DNA of 64,000 nucleotides from Jejubacter sp036620675 (GTDB taxonomy: Bacteria; Pseudomonadota; Gammaproteobacteria; Enterobacterales; Enterobacteriaceae). Position numbers and translations under genes: made by a program. The notes under the pieces are model-generated. The model worked only from the letters and a program-made list of their open reading frames with translations, was not told the origin of the DNA and did no database searches. This document shows, piece by piece, positions 35,910 through 44,497 of this stretch. Location of the stretch: assembly GCA_036620675.1 (NCBI GenBank), contig JAZHEE010000016.1; one strand, given 5' to 3'. The first letter of the stretch is position 1. Each line of letters opens with the position of its first letter.

Positions 35910-38132
35910 CTATTTGCCTTGTGCCAGCGTTGCCAGCGGCTGAGGGCGCCCAATAGCCCAGCCCTGCATATAGTCAATCCCCAGCTTACGGATGGCCTCC
36001 CGGGTCTCTTCGTTTTCAACCGATTCGGCCACCAGCTGCATCTTCTTGGTACGCGCCAGCTGGCAAATGGAAGCCACAATCTGATAGTCGAGACTGCTGG
36101 CCAGCAGATTGCGGATAAAGCTGCCATCGATTTTCATAATGTCAGCGTTCAGGTCACGCAGGCGCGCATAGCTGGCGTAACCGGTGCCAAAGTCGTCAAT
36201 CGCCACCCGACAGCCCATGTGCTGCAACGCTGAAAGCGTGCGTCCCGCCTGTTCAACGTTGGTCAGCGAGTGGCTCTCTGTCACCTCGAACACCAGTTGC
36301 CAGGCCTGGACATCATAGCGTTTCAGCAGGCGCTGAACGTCATTCACAAAACGCGGGCGGCATACCGACGCCGGCGTCAGATTCACCGATAAGCGGCAGG
36401 CAGGCAAGACTTCGCGATGATCGGAAATAAAGGCCATGGTTTTTTCCAGCACCCACAGATCTATCTTCGACGACAGGCCAAATTCGTGAGCCACCGGCAG
36501 AAAACATTCTGGCTCGACAGTCTCGCCGTTTTCATCCTTCATGCGCAACAATACTTCATGATAGATGTCGCCGCGCACCCCTTCGATGGGCTGGGCCAAC
36601 AGAAAGAAACCATCGTTATCCAGCGCTCGCTGCAGATGGTTCATCATATCCACCTTGCTCTTTACTGCGTTCTGCACATGGCGGGCGCCATAAAGCTGCA
36701 GGCTTTCCGGGTAGCCGGTATGCACCGAGTGGTCCGCCATGGTGCCGAGCTCCCCCAGCAACAGGTGATGATGAACCACCGGAGCGCGTACATAGCTGTA
36801 GCTAATCCCGACCTGGAGCTGAAACGGCATACCGTCCCAGCTAAAACGAAACTGCCGAATCTGTTCATCCAGCGCCTCGATGCGCTCCTTCTGGGTTTCA
36901 CCATTCAGGCGCAGCGCCAGTTCATCGCTGGACAAATGATAGAGCTGTTCCCCTTCCAGCAACATGCCGTTCAACCAGTTCGCCAACTCCTGCTTAAAGG
37001 TAATGCGCAGCAGCATACCGTAATTACGGCTCAGTAGTTCAAGCTCCGGAAAGCGCAGCAGACACAGCATCGAACCTGCATGGCTGTTGAGATCCCGGTT
37101 CAGGGCACGCAGATTCGGCATCTGCACCACGGGATCGATATAGGCTGCATAGCGCACTTTTTCATGACTGACGCGCTGGCGCGTCGTCACTTCCGCCATC
37201 AGGTAGATGGAAAATGAGAACACCAGAAAGCAGGAGACGGTCAGCGCCATCTGATTATCGAAATCAAGGCCGGGCGGCAGGTAACGGTAAAAATAGTGGC
37301 TGACGATAAGCAGCATGACCGTCCAGACCGTAGTGATAAACAGAAAACCGAAACGCATAGCTCCCCAGATCATCACCGGCAGCATTAACGTAAAGGTGTA
37401 GTTGGTATTAAAGATGGTACTGGCGTCGGTAAGCGGTAGCAGCAGCAGGCTCATCAACAGCAAAATGCAGCACCACCACAACCCCAGCTCCAGCCGGGTG
37501 GTATTGGGATGAAACTGGGCGCGCATCTGCGAGAAAAAGCTGCGCGCAAAGCGGGGATGGCGCAACATACGAATAATAAAATAGCAAAACGGCAAACCGG
37601 TAAGACAGCTCACCAGCTGCGCCTGATAATTAATCAGCGTACTGATTTTCCATGGATTACTTCCCAACAGGCTGACCTGAGCCGCATATAAACCAAAGCG
37701 AATAGCGCTCTGATACAGCATAAAAAAGAGGGTTGAGCTGCAAAATACCAGCCAGAACATACGGGCCGCCGTCTGATACATATTGCCAAACTTGACGTTA
37801 TTACGCCGCGGCACAAAAAGACTGTAGCCGCCCCAGCAGATAGTCAGCGTCAATAAATAGTGCAACGCCGAGGCAAATCCGTCAAAGCTGCCGCGCAGCG
37901 GTAAGTAATGAAGCAGTATAGACAGCAGGATCCCCGGCAGAGCCGCCCAGCTAAAGATCATCATCAGCGCCAGCATCAACGCCGGCATCATATAGTAAAG
38001 AACCACACGAACACCGTGCAGCTCCGTATAGACAGAAAAATAAAATGCTAGTGGGTGAATCAAAACCGGAATAATTAACGGAAGACACCACCATTTATTT
38101 TTATGTCGTTGGTACCAGCCAGATAATTGCAT
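35910..38132 (-). CDS. yfgF: YfgF, anaerobic c-di-GMP phosphodiesterase
   Basis: 740 residues. N-terminal MASE1-like membrane domain with about eight helices (1-335), a degenerate GGDEF domain (about 345-480; the GGDEF motif is replaced by LSSDELAL), and a C-terminal EAL domain (about 490-735). The EAL signature reads EVL (YHEVLLRM), while DDFGTGYAS and the later QGWAIGRP are kept. E. coli YfgF shows the same pattern and is an active, FNR-linked phosphodiesterase. Start 38132 (MQLSGWYQRHKNKWWCLP) aligns with E. coli and has GAAGGA upstream. Confidence 0.9.
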   Translation of the reverse strand: MQLSGWYQRHKNKWWCLPLIIPVLIHPLAFYFSVYTELHGVRVVLYYMMPALMLALMMIFSWAALPGILLSILLHYLPLRGSFDGFASALHYLLTLTICWGGYSLFVPRRNNVKFGNMYQTAARMFWLVFCSSTLFFMLYQSAIRFGLYAAQVSLLGSNPWKISTLINYQAQLVSCLTGLPFCYFIIRMLRHPRFARSFFSQMRAQFHPNTTRLELGLWWCCILLLMSLLLLPLTDASTIFNTNYTFTLMLPVMIWGAMRFGFLFITTVWTVMLLIVSHYFYRYLPPGLDFDNQMALTVSCFLVFSFSIYLMAEVTTRQRVSHEKVRYAAYIDPVVQMPNLRALNRDLNSHAGSMLCLLRFPELELLSRNYGMLLRITFKQELANWLNGMLLEGEQLYHLSSDELALRLNGETQKERIEALDEQIRQFRFSWDGMPFQLQVGISYSYVRAPVVHHHLLLGELGTMADHSVHTGYPESLQLYGARHVQNAVKSKVDMMNHLQRALDNDGFFLLAQPIEGVRGDIYHEVLLRMKDENGETVEPECFLPVAHEFGLSSKIDLWVLEKTMAFISDHREVLPACRLSVNLTPASVCRPRFVNDVQRLLKRYDVQAWQLVFEVTESHSLTNVEQAGRTLSALQHMGCRVAIDDFGTGYASYARLRDLNADIMKIDGSFIRNLLASSLDYQIVASICQLARTKKMQLVAESVENEETREAIRKLGIDYMQGWAIGRPQPLATLAQGK

Positions 38133-38245
38133 TAGATGTCCTTCAGAATACCAGAAGATCCCTGACGGTATTTTCAGACAGGCATCCAACCTGACCGTTG
38201 TGGTGAAAAGTGGCTCACAGCTCCCCCTCTCTTAAGTGAGTGCTG

Positions 38246-38286
38246 ATTTTAGTGACTCACTGAAAGTTAAAATTGATTAAAATCAA
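38246..38286 (-). promoter_or_regulatory. FNR-dependent yfgF promoter
   Basis: TTGATTAAAATCAA at 38273-38286 is a perfect FNR site (TTGAT-N4-ATCAA). On the minus strand a TAAAAT -10 element lies at 38246-38251, giving a start near 38239 and placing the FNR site at about -41, the class II position. This predicts anaerobic induction of yfgF. Confidence 0.8.
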
Positions 38287-38416
38287 TTTACATAGCCTGC
38301 AATGACTATTTAAGGTTGTTTTTTTATGTACACCGTTTTTTTCCAGCAAGCCGGTGATTAATTAAAAACACTTATATAACATCTCAGACATCTGACGTTT
38401 TTTTACAGTACAAACA

Positions 38417-38445
38417 TTGACCCCACATTCCTGCTGTGCCCTAAT
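38417..38445 (+). promoter_or_regulatory. possible yfgG promoter
   Basis: TTGACC (38417-38422) and CCTAAT (38440-38445) are spaced by 17 bp, about 40 bp before the proposed GTG start. The -10 match is modest. The rest of the AT-rich yfgF-yfgG gap (38133-38485) shows no other element apart from the FNR promoter. Confidence 0.35.
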
Positions 38446-38485
38446 GAAACTATCGCCCACCCGGGCTTACCGACAGGACCTCTTC

Positions 38486-38683
38486 GTGACACAGTTTACC
38501 GGCACGCGAAAACGACAGCGATCGAACGGTCGCATGATCCGTATCGTACTGCTTATCAGCTTTATCGTTTTCTTTGCCCGCTTCGTTTACTCTTCCATCG
38601 GCGCATGGCACCACCATCAGGAAAAAGTCAGCGCCCAGCAAACCAGCCTGACCGCTTCCCAGGATAACGTCTTACGCCAGTAA
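38486..38683 (+). CDS. yfgG: YfgG, small membrane protein
   Basis: 65 residues from a GTG start at 38486. Basic N-terminus (TRKRQRSNGRM), one membrane helix (about 17-35, IRIVLLISFIVFFARFVYSS) and a His/Gln-rich tail (GAWHHHQEKVSAQQ). It matches E. coli YfgG (63 residues). An in-frame ATG farther upstream at 38417 would add 23 residues absent from E. coli, so GTG is preferred. E. coli YfgG has been tied to nickel/cobalt stress; the His-rich tail is compatible. Confidence 0.8.
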   Translation: MTQFTGTRKRQRSNGRMIRIVLLISFIVFFARFVYSSIGAWHHHQEKVSAQQTSLTASQDNVLRQ

Positions 38684-39237
38684 CGTCATAACCGCTTCTG
38701 CGCCTTGCTGCGATAACGGGCCCGGATCATACCCCGAACCTGTCCCTTTGAGTAAAGAATCATCGACTAATTATCGACTTATTCCAGCCCAAAAACCACA
38801 TAAGCGACGGGTTCTAACCCGATTGAGGTAGCACATGCGCTGGCATCTGCATGATGGCGCTCAGTACCGTCAGAAACTCCGGTGCCGCCATCGCCATTTC
38901 CGGCTCAACGCAAGTCACCTGCAACGCCCGCTCCGGACAACCGCGAATGCCGGCCATTCATCCCATGTCCACATTTCCAGCAAAGTAAATCGCGCTTTTG
39001 GAGCTGCCTGTCCAGCCCCAAAAAGGAAAACCAGAAAGCACGCCACAAAATAGTCGTGAAACGCTTTCCGTTGCACCCCAAACGCCCCTTCTGCTTCATG
39101 ACAGGGCAACCAGCAACGCCTTCATTATGGCAATACCAGTGCGCCAGCCCTTGACCAATATGGGCTGAATGCTGATTTTTTTGGTATGGCACGGTTGATG
39201 CAACGCAGGTTCACTCTCACTGAACCGGAGCGGCGAT
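38684..39237. other. intergenic region, with a possible decayed gene
   Basis: 554 bp where E. coli has yfgH and yfgI. No intact gene is convincing. On the minus strand (about 38830-39110) two frames in succession read like protein: FTLLEMWTWDEWPAFAVV, then in a shifted frame LQVTCVEPEMAMAAPEFL. This resembles the end of an antibiotic-biosynthesis-monooxygenase-type domain broken by frameshifts. The match is by eye and weak. The left part (38684-38830) shows nothing clear. Confidence 0.25.
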
Positions 39238-40548
39238 ATGACCAATACCACGATATCGGGCGAAGTTGTTGCCAGTCATAAAATGAAATGGGGCCAGCTG
39301 GCGCTGGGGTTAGTCTGCATGATTTCGATCTCCAGCCCGCAATACGTCTGGGCGCTCTTTACCCGGCCCATGATGGAAAAGTTGCAGGCGCCGCTGGCGG
39401 AAATTCAGCTCACCTTTTCACTGTTGATTATTCTACAAACCTTCTTTTCACCGTTTCAGGGGCGGCTAATCGACCGCTTTGGCCCACGCCGCCTGATTAC
39501 TCTGGGCACGGTATTAACCGGCATCAGCTGGATGCTGGCGGCCCGAATCAACTCCCTGACGGAGCTGTATCTCTATTACGGCGTGCTGGGCGGTCTGGGA
39601 ACCGGTATTGTCTATATTGGCGTGGTCGGGCTGATGGTGCGCTGGTTCCCGGATAAGCGCGGCTTCGCGACCGGCATGGTGGCCGCAGGATACGGTATGG
39701 GCGCAATACTGACCACCTTCCCAATCACCATCGCGCTGGCGACAAAAGGGCTGGAAAATACCCTGTGGCAGTTCGGCCTGCTGATGGCGGTAATAGGGTT
39801 TATCGCCGGCCAGGGGCTGCGCGCACCAAAACCCCAGCCAGCACAACAGGTCGATACGCCACTTAACGTCAGCGCCCGCAGTTTTACCCCCCGGGAAATG
39901 CTACGCCAGCCGCTGTTCTGGCTGATGTTCGCCATGATGGCCATGATGTCGACTTCCGGCCTGATGGTGACGTCGCAAATGGCCATCTTCGCCGGTGATT
40001 TTGGTATCACCTCCATCACCATTCTGGGTATGGCGGCGCTGCCGCTGGCCATGACCATCGATCGTGTGATGAATGGTCTGACCCGACCGGTATGCGGTTA
40101 TCTCTCTGACCGCATCGGCCGGGAAAAGATGATGTTTTGCGCCTTTGGTCTGGAAGGCATCGCCATGACGCTGTGGCTGCTGTGCAAGGACGACCCGCTG
40201 CTGTTCGTGCTGCTTTCCGGCGTGGTATTTTTCGGCTGGGGCGAGATTTTCTCGCTGTTTCCCGCCACTCTGACCGATACCTTCGGCACCCGCTTCGCTA
40301 CCACCAATTACGGCTGGCTTTATATTTCTCAGGGCATAGGTTCGGTCTTCGGCGGGCCGCTGGCGGCGCTGCTTTATCAGCATACCGCCAGCTGGAACCT
40401 GGTCTTCGGCTGCGCCATTAGCCTGGACATTACCTGCGCCCTTCTGGCGCTGCTGGTGCTAAAACCCTGGCGAGCGCGATTCATCCGCGGAGCGGAAGAC
40501 CAAAACGCGCAACCGGCCCCCGCGGCAGCCGCACAACGTATCAGCTAA
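39238..40548 (+). CDS. MFS transporter, oxalate/formate antiporter (OFA) family
   Basis: 436 residues with twelve predicted membrane helices. OFA-type features: SSPQYVWALFTRPM in helix 1, DRFGPRRLI after helix 2, and a second-half GYLSDRIGREKMM loop. Family members carry small carboxylates such as oxalate, formate or pyruvate. The substrate here is not known. GGAG lies 9 bp before the ATG. The gene replaces yfgH/yfgI of E. coli and faces the oxidoreductase gene at 40579, so an acquired pair is likely. Confidence 0.75.
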   Translation: MTNTTISGEVVASHKMKWGQLALGLVCMISISSPQYVWALFTRPMMEKLQAPLAEIQLTFSLLIILQTFFSPFQGRLIDRFGPRRLITLGTVLTGISWMLAARINSLTELYLYYGVLGGLGTGIVYIGVVGLMVRWFPDKRGFATGMVAAGYGMGAILTTFPITIALATKGLENTLWQFGLLMAVIGFIAGQGLRAPKPQPAQQVDTPLNVSARSFTPREMLRQPLFWLMFAMMAMMSTSGLMVTSQMAIFAGDFGITSITILGMAALPLAMTIDRVMNGLTRPVCGYLSDRIGREKMMFCAFGLEGIAMTLWLLCKDDPLLFVLLSGVVFFGWGEIFSLFPATLTDTFGTRFATTNYGWLYISQGIGSVFGGPLAALLYQHTASWNLVFGCAISLDITCALLALLVLKPWRARFIRGAEDQNAQPAPAAAAQRIS

Positions 40549-40578
40549 TCACTCATCGAGCCCGCAGGGAGATAAGCC

Positions 40579-41469
40579 TTATCCCGGCCCCTCGCTCCCT
40601 GCCGCCAGCAAGGGTAGCAGCACGTCGCTAATGGGGGTAGGAATACCGTGAGCGCGACCATAACGCTGTATCACGCCATTGCGGATATCCCACTCCAGCG
40701 GGCGATTAGCCTGGCGGTCGGCAAGTATTGAGGTGCCTAAATCAGCAGGAGCGCGGCGGAAAAGATCGACGATCTCCCGGGGAACATCATCGTTCAGCGA
40801 CGCGCCGCTGACACGGGCCACCGCCAGGCATTCGCGCAGATAAGCCAGCGCCAGTTCGATGATATCTTCTCGCGAGAACATTCCGGCACGCCGGTTAGCC
40901 AGCACCATCAGACCCGCGACCGCGTTTTGCAGCAGCTTACGCCAGGCGACGGAGATAAAATCGGCTGATAGCTCAACCGCGCACCCTGAACCACTGAGCG
41001 CATTAACTATCCGCCCTGCCTGCGGCACGTCGGGCAGGGTAAGGCGCGGCTTGGCGCGCAGCCAGACTGAGGCATCCGGCTCACGCTGGGCCGGAAACCA
41101 GACCACCGAAGGCAGCACCGTCGCGCCGTTGACGTAGGGCGCTAACTGGCTTTCCTGCTCGACGCCATTTTGCAGCGCGCATACCACGGTATTTTTATCA
41201 CACAACGCAGCCAGCCAGCCGGCGCAGTCAGCGACCTGGGTGGTTTTCACCGCGACGAACACCAGACTGAACGGGCGATCAATAGCCGCCGGCTCGTTCA
41301 ATACCGGGCCTGGCACCACGATCGCCTCCTCATCGTGCCGCAAAATTAACTGCGGATGCGCGGTACGCCCGCAAAGCACCGGCGTCTGGCCAACGTCATG
41401 CAATAACGCGGCGATAGTGGTCCCGATTGCCCCCGGGCCAAGAAGCGCAACAGTGGGTTTATCAGACAT
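40579..41469 (-). CDS. ketopantoate reductase (PanE/ApbA)-family oxidoreductase
   Basis: 296 residues. Rossmann N-terminus with GPGAIGTT (residues 11-18), VAVKTTQV, and the substrate-side ALQNGVEQE. The C-terminal helical domain holds SVAWRKLLQNAVAGLMVLANRRAG with the catalytic-type lysine, and later S-ILADRQANRPLEWDIRNG. It resembles PanE paralogs labelled 2-dehydropantoate 2-reductase or simply oxidoreductase; true PanE is normally encoded elsewhere in enterics. Start 41469 (MSDKPTVALLG) chosen because the upstream ATG adds non-conserved residues. Convergent with the OFA transporter, so it may act on a transported 2-oxo acid. Confidence 0.75.
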   Translation of the reverse strand: MSDKPTVALLGPGAIGTTIAALLHDVGQTPVLCGRTAHPQLILRHDEEAIVVPGPVLNEPAAIDRPFSLVFVAVKTTQVADCAGWLAALCDKNTVVCALQNGVEQESQLAPYVNGATVLPSVVWFPAQREPDASVWLRAKPRLTLPDVPQAGRIVNALSGSGCAVELSADFISVAWRKLLQNAVAGLMVLANRRAGMFSREDIIELALAYLRECLAVARVSGASLNDDVPREIVDLFRRAPADLGTSILADRQANRPLEWDIRNGVIQRYGRAHGIPTPISDVLLPLLAAGSEGPG

Positions 41470-41553
41470 CTTGCGTTCTCCCGATTTGATTAATTCGTCG
41501 TTAGTACAAGTGTCCGTATTCAGTAGCACAAGGCGGGCCCAAAAACAAAAAAG

Positions 41554-41569
41554 CCCGCATTCACGCGGG
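41554..41569 (-). terminator. vapBC terminator
   Basis: Stem CCCGC/GCGGG with a 6-nt loop; on the minus strand it is followed by CTTTTTTGTTTTT, about 75 bp after the vapC stop. Confidence 0.65.
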
Positions 41570-41643
41570 ATTAGAGGGGGTTTATCGCTTTTATGCGCCA
41601 GACGTTAAATCATTCCCCTGTCATTGTCTTTGAACTAAATAAC

Positions 41644-42048
41644 TTAGCTAATACTCCAGTCTTCCAGACGTAATCCATTAATACGTTCGAACTCACGGGT
41701 ATTGTTCGTCACCAGAATTAAACCCAGTGCGCGAGCGTGGGCCGCAATCATGCTGTCATACGGACCAACGGGCGTACCTGCTCTTGCCAGTTCTGCCCGG
41801 ATTTGCCCCGCCTGTACCGCCGCATCGATACCATAATTCAGCACCTCCAGCCGGGCGATGAATCCTTCGACCACGCGCAGGTTTTTCTCCGGGCTGACAG
41901 ATTTTTCCGCGCCGTAAATCAGCTCCATCATAGTGACAGAGCTGATACACATCCGCCCGTAATGCTGATTAAACGCCTCCCGGACTGCCTGAGGTTTATT
42001 TTTAATTGTATAGATACAGATATTGGTATCCAGCATGTATTTGAGCAT
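41644..42048 (-). CDS. vapC: VapC, PIN-domain tRNA-targeting ribonuclease toxin
   Basis: 134 residues. PIN-domain acidic residues D7 (MLDTNICIY), E42 (MMELIYG) and D98 (GPYDSMIAAHA), plus the fourth region NNTREFERI, are all present, so the toxin looks active. Enteric VapC of this type (MvpT in Shigella and Salmonella) cuts initiator tRNA. Its ATG overlaps the vapB stop (TGATG), so synthesis is coupled to the antitoxin. Confidence 0.93.
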   Translation of the reverse strand: MLKYMLDTNICIYTIKNKPQAVREAFNQHYGRMCISSVTMMELIYGAEKSVSPEKNLRVVEGFIARLEVLNYGIDAAVQAGQIRAELARAGTPVGPYDSMIAAHARALGLILVTNNTREFERINGLRLEDWSIS

Positions 42049-42278
42049 CAGAACCCTTCCCTGTCCTGATCACCAGGCTGCTCACGGGCGGCCATAAAGT
42101 CAGACGTCACGCTCTCACCATCAAACCAGCTGTCCCAGCTTTCGCCTGTGGGAGTAATAATGCGCGTTCGCCCTACCGCGACGATATCCACGTGTTTGAC
42201 ATCCTCCGGTAAAGCTACCGCTTTTGGCAGACGCACCGCCTGGCTACGGTTGCTTTTGAATACGGTTGTCTTTTCCAT
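42048..42278 (-). CDS. vapB: VapB, AbrB-type antitoxin
   Basis: 76 residues. N-terminal swapped-hairpin AbrB/MazE domain (KTTVFKSNRSQAVRLPKAVALPEDV) that binds DNA, and an acidic/aromatic tail (WDSWFDGESVTSDFM) that wraps the toxin. The start at 42278 has a very strong GGGAGGTG site. First gene of the vapBC operon; the promoter and operator lie at 42315-42349. Confidence 0.93.
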   Translation of the reverse strand: MEKTTVFKSNRSQAVRLPKAVALPEDVKHVDIVAVGRTRIITPTGESWDSWFDGESVTSDFMAAREQPGDQDREGF

Positions 42279-42314
42279 CCTCACCTCCCGTGGTGAAGTT
42301 TTGTACACAGAGCC

Positions 42315-42349
42315 AGCATAAGGTAATCATGGGATATGTCAATGGGATA
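42315..42349 (-). promoter_or_regulatory. vapBC promoter and probable VapBC operator
   Basis: On the minus strand TTGACA (42337-42342) and TATGCT-like -10 (42315-42320) are 16 bp apart. Two direct copies of TATCCCAT (42329-42336 and 42342-42349) flank the -35 box, a good candidate for the autoregulatory VapB site. Confidence 0.6.
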
Positions 42350-42471
42350 TACAAAAGAAGGGCATGTTGCGACAGCATTTCAACAGACAGCGCTCTACCA
42401 ATGCAGGAAGAACTGGCGCTTACAAATATTTTCGGGCAAAAAAATCCTGCCCCTGAATAAACAATGTGCGC

Positions 42472-42512
42472 CCGCAAAGGCTCGCTAAAAGGCTTTTAGC
42501 GAGCCTTTGCGG
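42472..42512. repeat. perfect 19-bp inverted repeat with 3-nt loop
   Basis: The arm at 42472-42490 (CCGCAAAGGCTCGCTAAAA) is repeated exactly in reverse complement at 42494-42512, with GGC between. It sits between vapBC and guaA. There is no clean T run after it on either strand, so it is not a standard terminator. It may be a remnant of a small mobile palindrome or a bidirectional terminator. Confidence 0.8.
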
Positions 42513-42781
42513 ATCTTCTCTTATTTCAGTGTATTAACGCTTAAGACGCTGGCAAAACCTCCGGAGCACTATCAGCCCCGGAATCACAAATTGTGTCGCC
42601 TCATATAAAAAATAATTCCCTTACCCGCAAGTCATCATAAAACAACAAACCGCTACATGATGGTTAAATCCTTTATTATCATTCAATTACGAATGAAACA
42701 TAACTTGACCATCGTTCCCCGTGAGAAATACCGCTAAAAAGTGTGAACAGGAGTGAGGAAACACGAATGCACATAAATAAA

Positions 42782-42807
42782 AACCCCCTGTAAAAACACA
42801 GAGGGTT
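42782..42807 (-). terminator. guaA terminator
   Basis: Stem AACCC-CTGT/ACAG-GGGTT with one mismatch and a 6-nt loop, followed on the minus strand by TTTTTATTT, about 46 bp after the guaA stop. Confidence 0.7.
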
Positions 42808-42853
42808 GATTGCATTTTTACCTGTTCATGAAAACACAGGAAGGGTTATCAGT

Positions 42854-44431
42854 TTATTCCCACTCAATGGTTGCCGGCGGCTTGCCGGAGATGTCATACA
42901 CCACGCGGGAGATGCCATCCACTTCATTGATGATGCGGTTAGAAACGCGACCCAGGAATTCATAAGGCAGATGCGCCCAGTGAGCGGTCATAAAGTCGAT
43001 GGTCTCCACCGCGCGCAGGGAAACCACCCAGTCGTACTTACGGCCGTCACCCATAACGCCGACCGAACGCACCGGCAGGAAGACGGTGAATGCCTGGCTG
43101 ACCTTGTCGTACAGATCGGCCTTACGCAGTTCTTCAATGAAGATAGCGTCGGCGCGACGCAGCAGGTCGCAGTACTCTTTCTTCACTTCGCCCAGCACGC
43201 GTACGCCCAGACCCGGCCCCGGGAACGGATGGCGATACAGCATATCGAACGGCAGCCCCAGCTCCAGACCAATCTTGCGCACTTCGTCTTTAAACAGCTC
43301 TTTCAGCGGTTCGACCAGGCCCATCTTCATCTCTTTCGGCAGGCCGCCCACGTTGTGGTGAGACTTAATCACGTGCGCCTTGCCGGTAGCAGAGGCCGCG
43401 GACTCGATTACATCCGGATAGATGGTTCCCTGGGCCAGCCACTTCACGTCTTCCAGTTTCAGCGCCTCTTCGTCGAACACCTCCACGAACACGCGACCGA
43501 TGGTTTTACGCTTGGCTTCCGGCTCATCGACCCCCGCCAGCTGCGACAGGAAGCGATCTTCCGCCGGGACGTGAACGATGTTCAGACCGAAGTGGTCGCC
43601 GAACATCTCCATCACCTGCTGCGCTTCGTTCAGACGCAGCAGACCGTTGTCTACGAAGACGCAGGTCAGGCGATCGCCAATGGCGCGGTGCAGCAGCATT
43701 GCGGTCACAGACGAATCCACGCCGCCGGACAGGCCGAGGATCACCTTATCGTTACCCACCTGCTGGCGGATGCGCTCAACGGCGTCGTCGATGATTTTCG
43801 CCGGAGTCCACAGCGCTTCGCAGCCGCAGATATCGCGCACGAAGCGCTCCAGCATCCGCAGGCCCTGGCGGGTATGAGTGACTTCCGGGTGGAACTGCAC
43901 GCCGTAGAAGCGTTTTTCTTCGTTAGCCATAATGGCGAACGGGCAGGTTTCGGTGCTGGCGACGGTGACAAAACCGTCGGGGATGGCGGTGACTTTGTCA
44001 CCGTGGCTCATCCAGACATCCAGCAGCGGATTACCGCTGGCGCTCAGGGCATCTTCAATGCCTTCCACCAGCATGCTATTGGTGGTGACTTCCACCTGGG
44101 CATAGCCGAATTCACGCTCGCTGGAGCCTTCAACATGGCCGCCCAACTGCATCGCCATGGTCTGCATGCCGTAGCACACGCCGAATACCGGCACTCCCGC
44201 CTCAAAGACATACTGCGGCGCACGCGGGCTGTTAGCTTCCGTGGTGCTCTCCGGACCGCCGGAAAGAATAATCCCGTTAGGGTTAAACTCACGAATCTGT
44301 TCTTCAGTCACATCCCACGCCCAGAGTTCGCAGTACACGCCCAGTTCACGCACGCGGCGCGCCACCAGCTGGGTATACTGAGAACCGAAGTCGAGAATAA
44401 GTATGCGATGTTTATGAATGTTTTCCGTCAT
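42854..44431 (-). CDS. guaA: GuaA, GMP synthase (glutamine-hydrolysing)
   Basis: 525 residues as in E. coli. It converts XMP to GMP. Class I glutamine amidotransferase domain (catalytic C in FGVCYGMQTM near residue 86, with H and E in FHPEV), then the ATP-PPase domain with the P-loop LSGGVDSSV and the dimerisation domain. Second gene of guaBA, 66 bp after guaB; a hairpin at 44468-44491 (TCGCCCGGC/GCCGGGCGA) lies in the gap. Confidence 0.97.
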   Translation of the reverse strand: MTENIHKHRILILDFGSQYTQLVARRVRELGVYCELWAWDVTEEQIREFNPNGIILSGGPESTTEANSPRAPQYVFEAGVPVFGVCYGMQTMAMQLGGHVEGSSEREFGYAQVEVTTNSMLVEGIEDALSASGNPLLDVWMSHGDKVTAIPDGFVTVASTETCPFAIMANEEKRFYGVQFHPEVTHTRQGLRMLERFVRDICGCEALWTPAKIIDDAVERIRQQVGNDKVILGLSGGVDSSVTAMLLHRAIGDRLTCVFVDNGLLRLNEAQQVMEMFGDHFGLNIVHVPAEDRFLSQLAGVDEPEAKRKTIGRVFVEVFDEEALKLEDVKWLAQGTIYPDVIESAASATGKAHVIKSHHNVGGLPKEMKMGLVEPLKELFKDEVRKIGLELGLPFDMLYRHPFPGPGLGVRVLGEVKKEYCDLLRRADAIFIEELRKADLYDKVSQAFTVFLPVRSVGVMGDGRKYDWVVSLRAVETIDFMTAHWAHLPYEFLGRVSNRIINEVDGISRVVYDISGKPPATIEWE

Positions 44432-44497
44432 TGACGTTTATTCCGAGGCAGTAGCAATTAAAGTAAATCGCCCGGCGCAGAGGCCGGGCGAGTAATA

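Larger units (their letters stand above)
42279..42853. other. vapB-guaA intergenic region
   Basis: 575 bp. It holds the vapBC promoter, the perfect palindrome and the guaA terminator, listed separately. The AT-rich part at 42520-42770 shows no ORF with a good ribosome-binding site and no recognisable RNA gene. Confidence 0.5.

Noticed and set aside
38905..39192. Intact minus-strand gene of 95 codons upstream of the OFA transporter
   Set aside because: The frame lacks protein-like character for most of its length; the protein-like segments lie in two other frames, which fits decay better.
42806..44434. Long antisense open frame opposite guaA (542 codons)
   Set aside because: Same cause: codon bias of guaA. 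It begins in the guaA terminator region without a ribosome-binding site.
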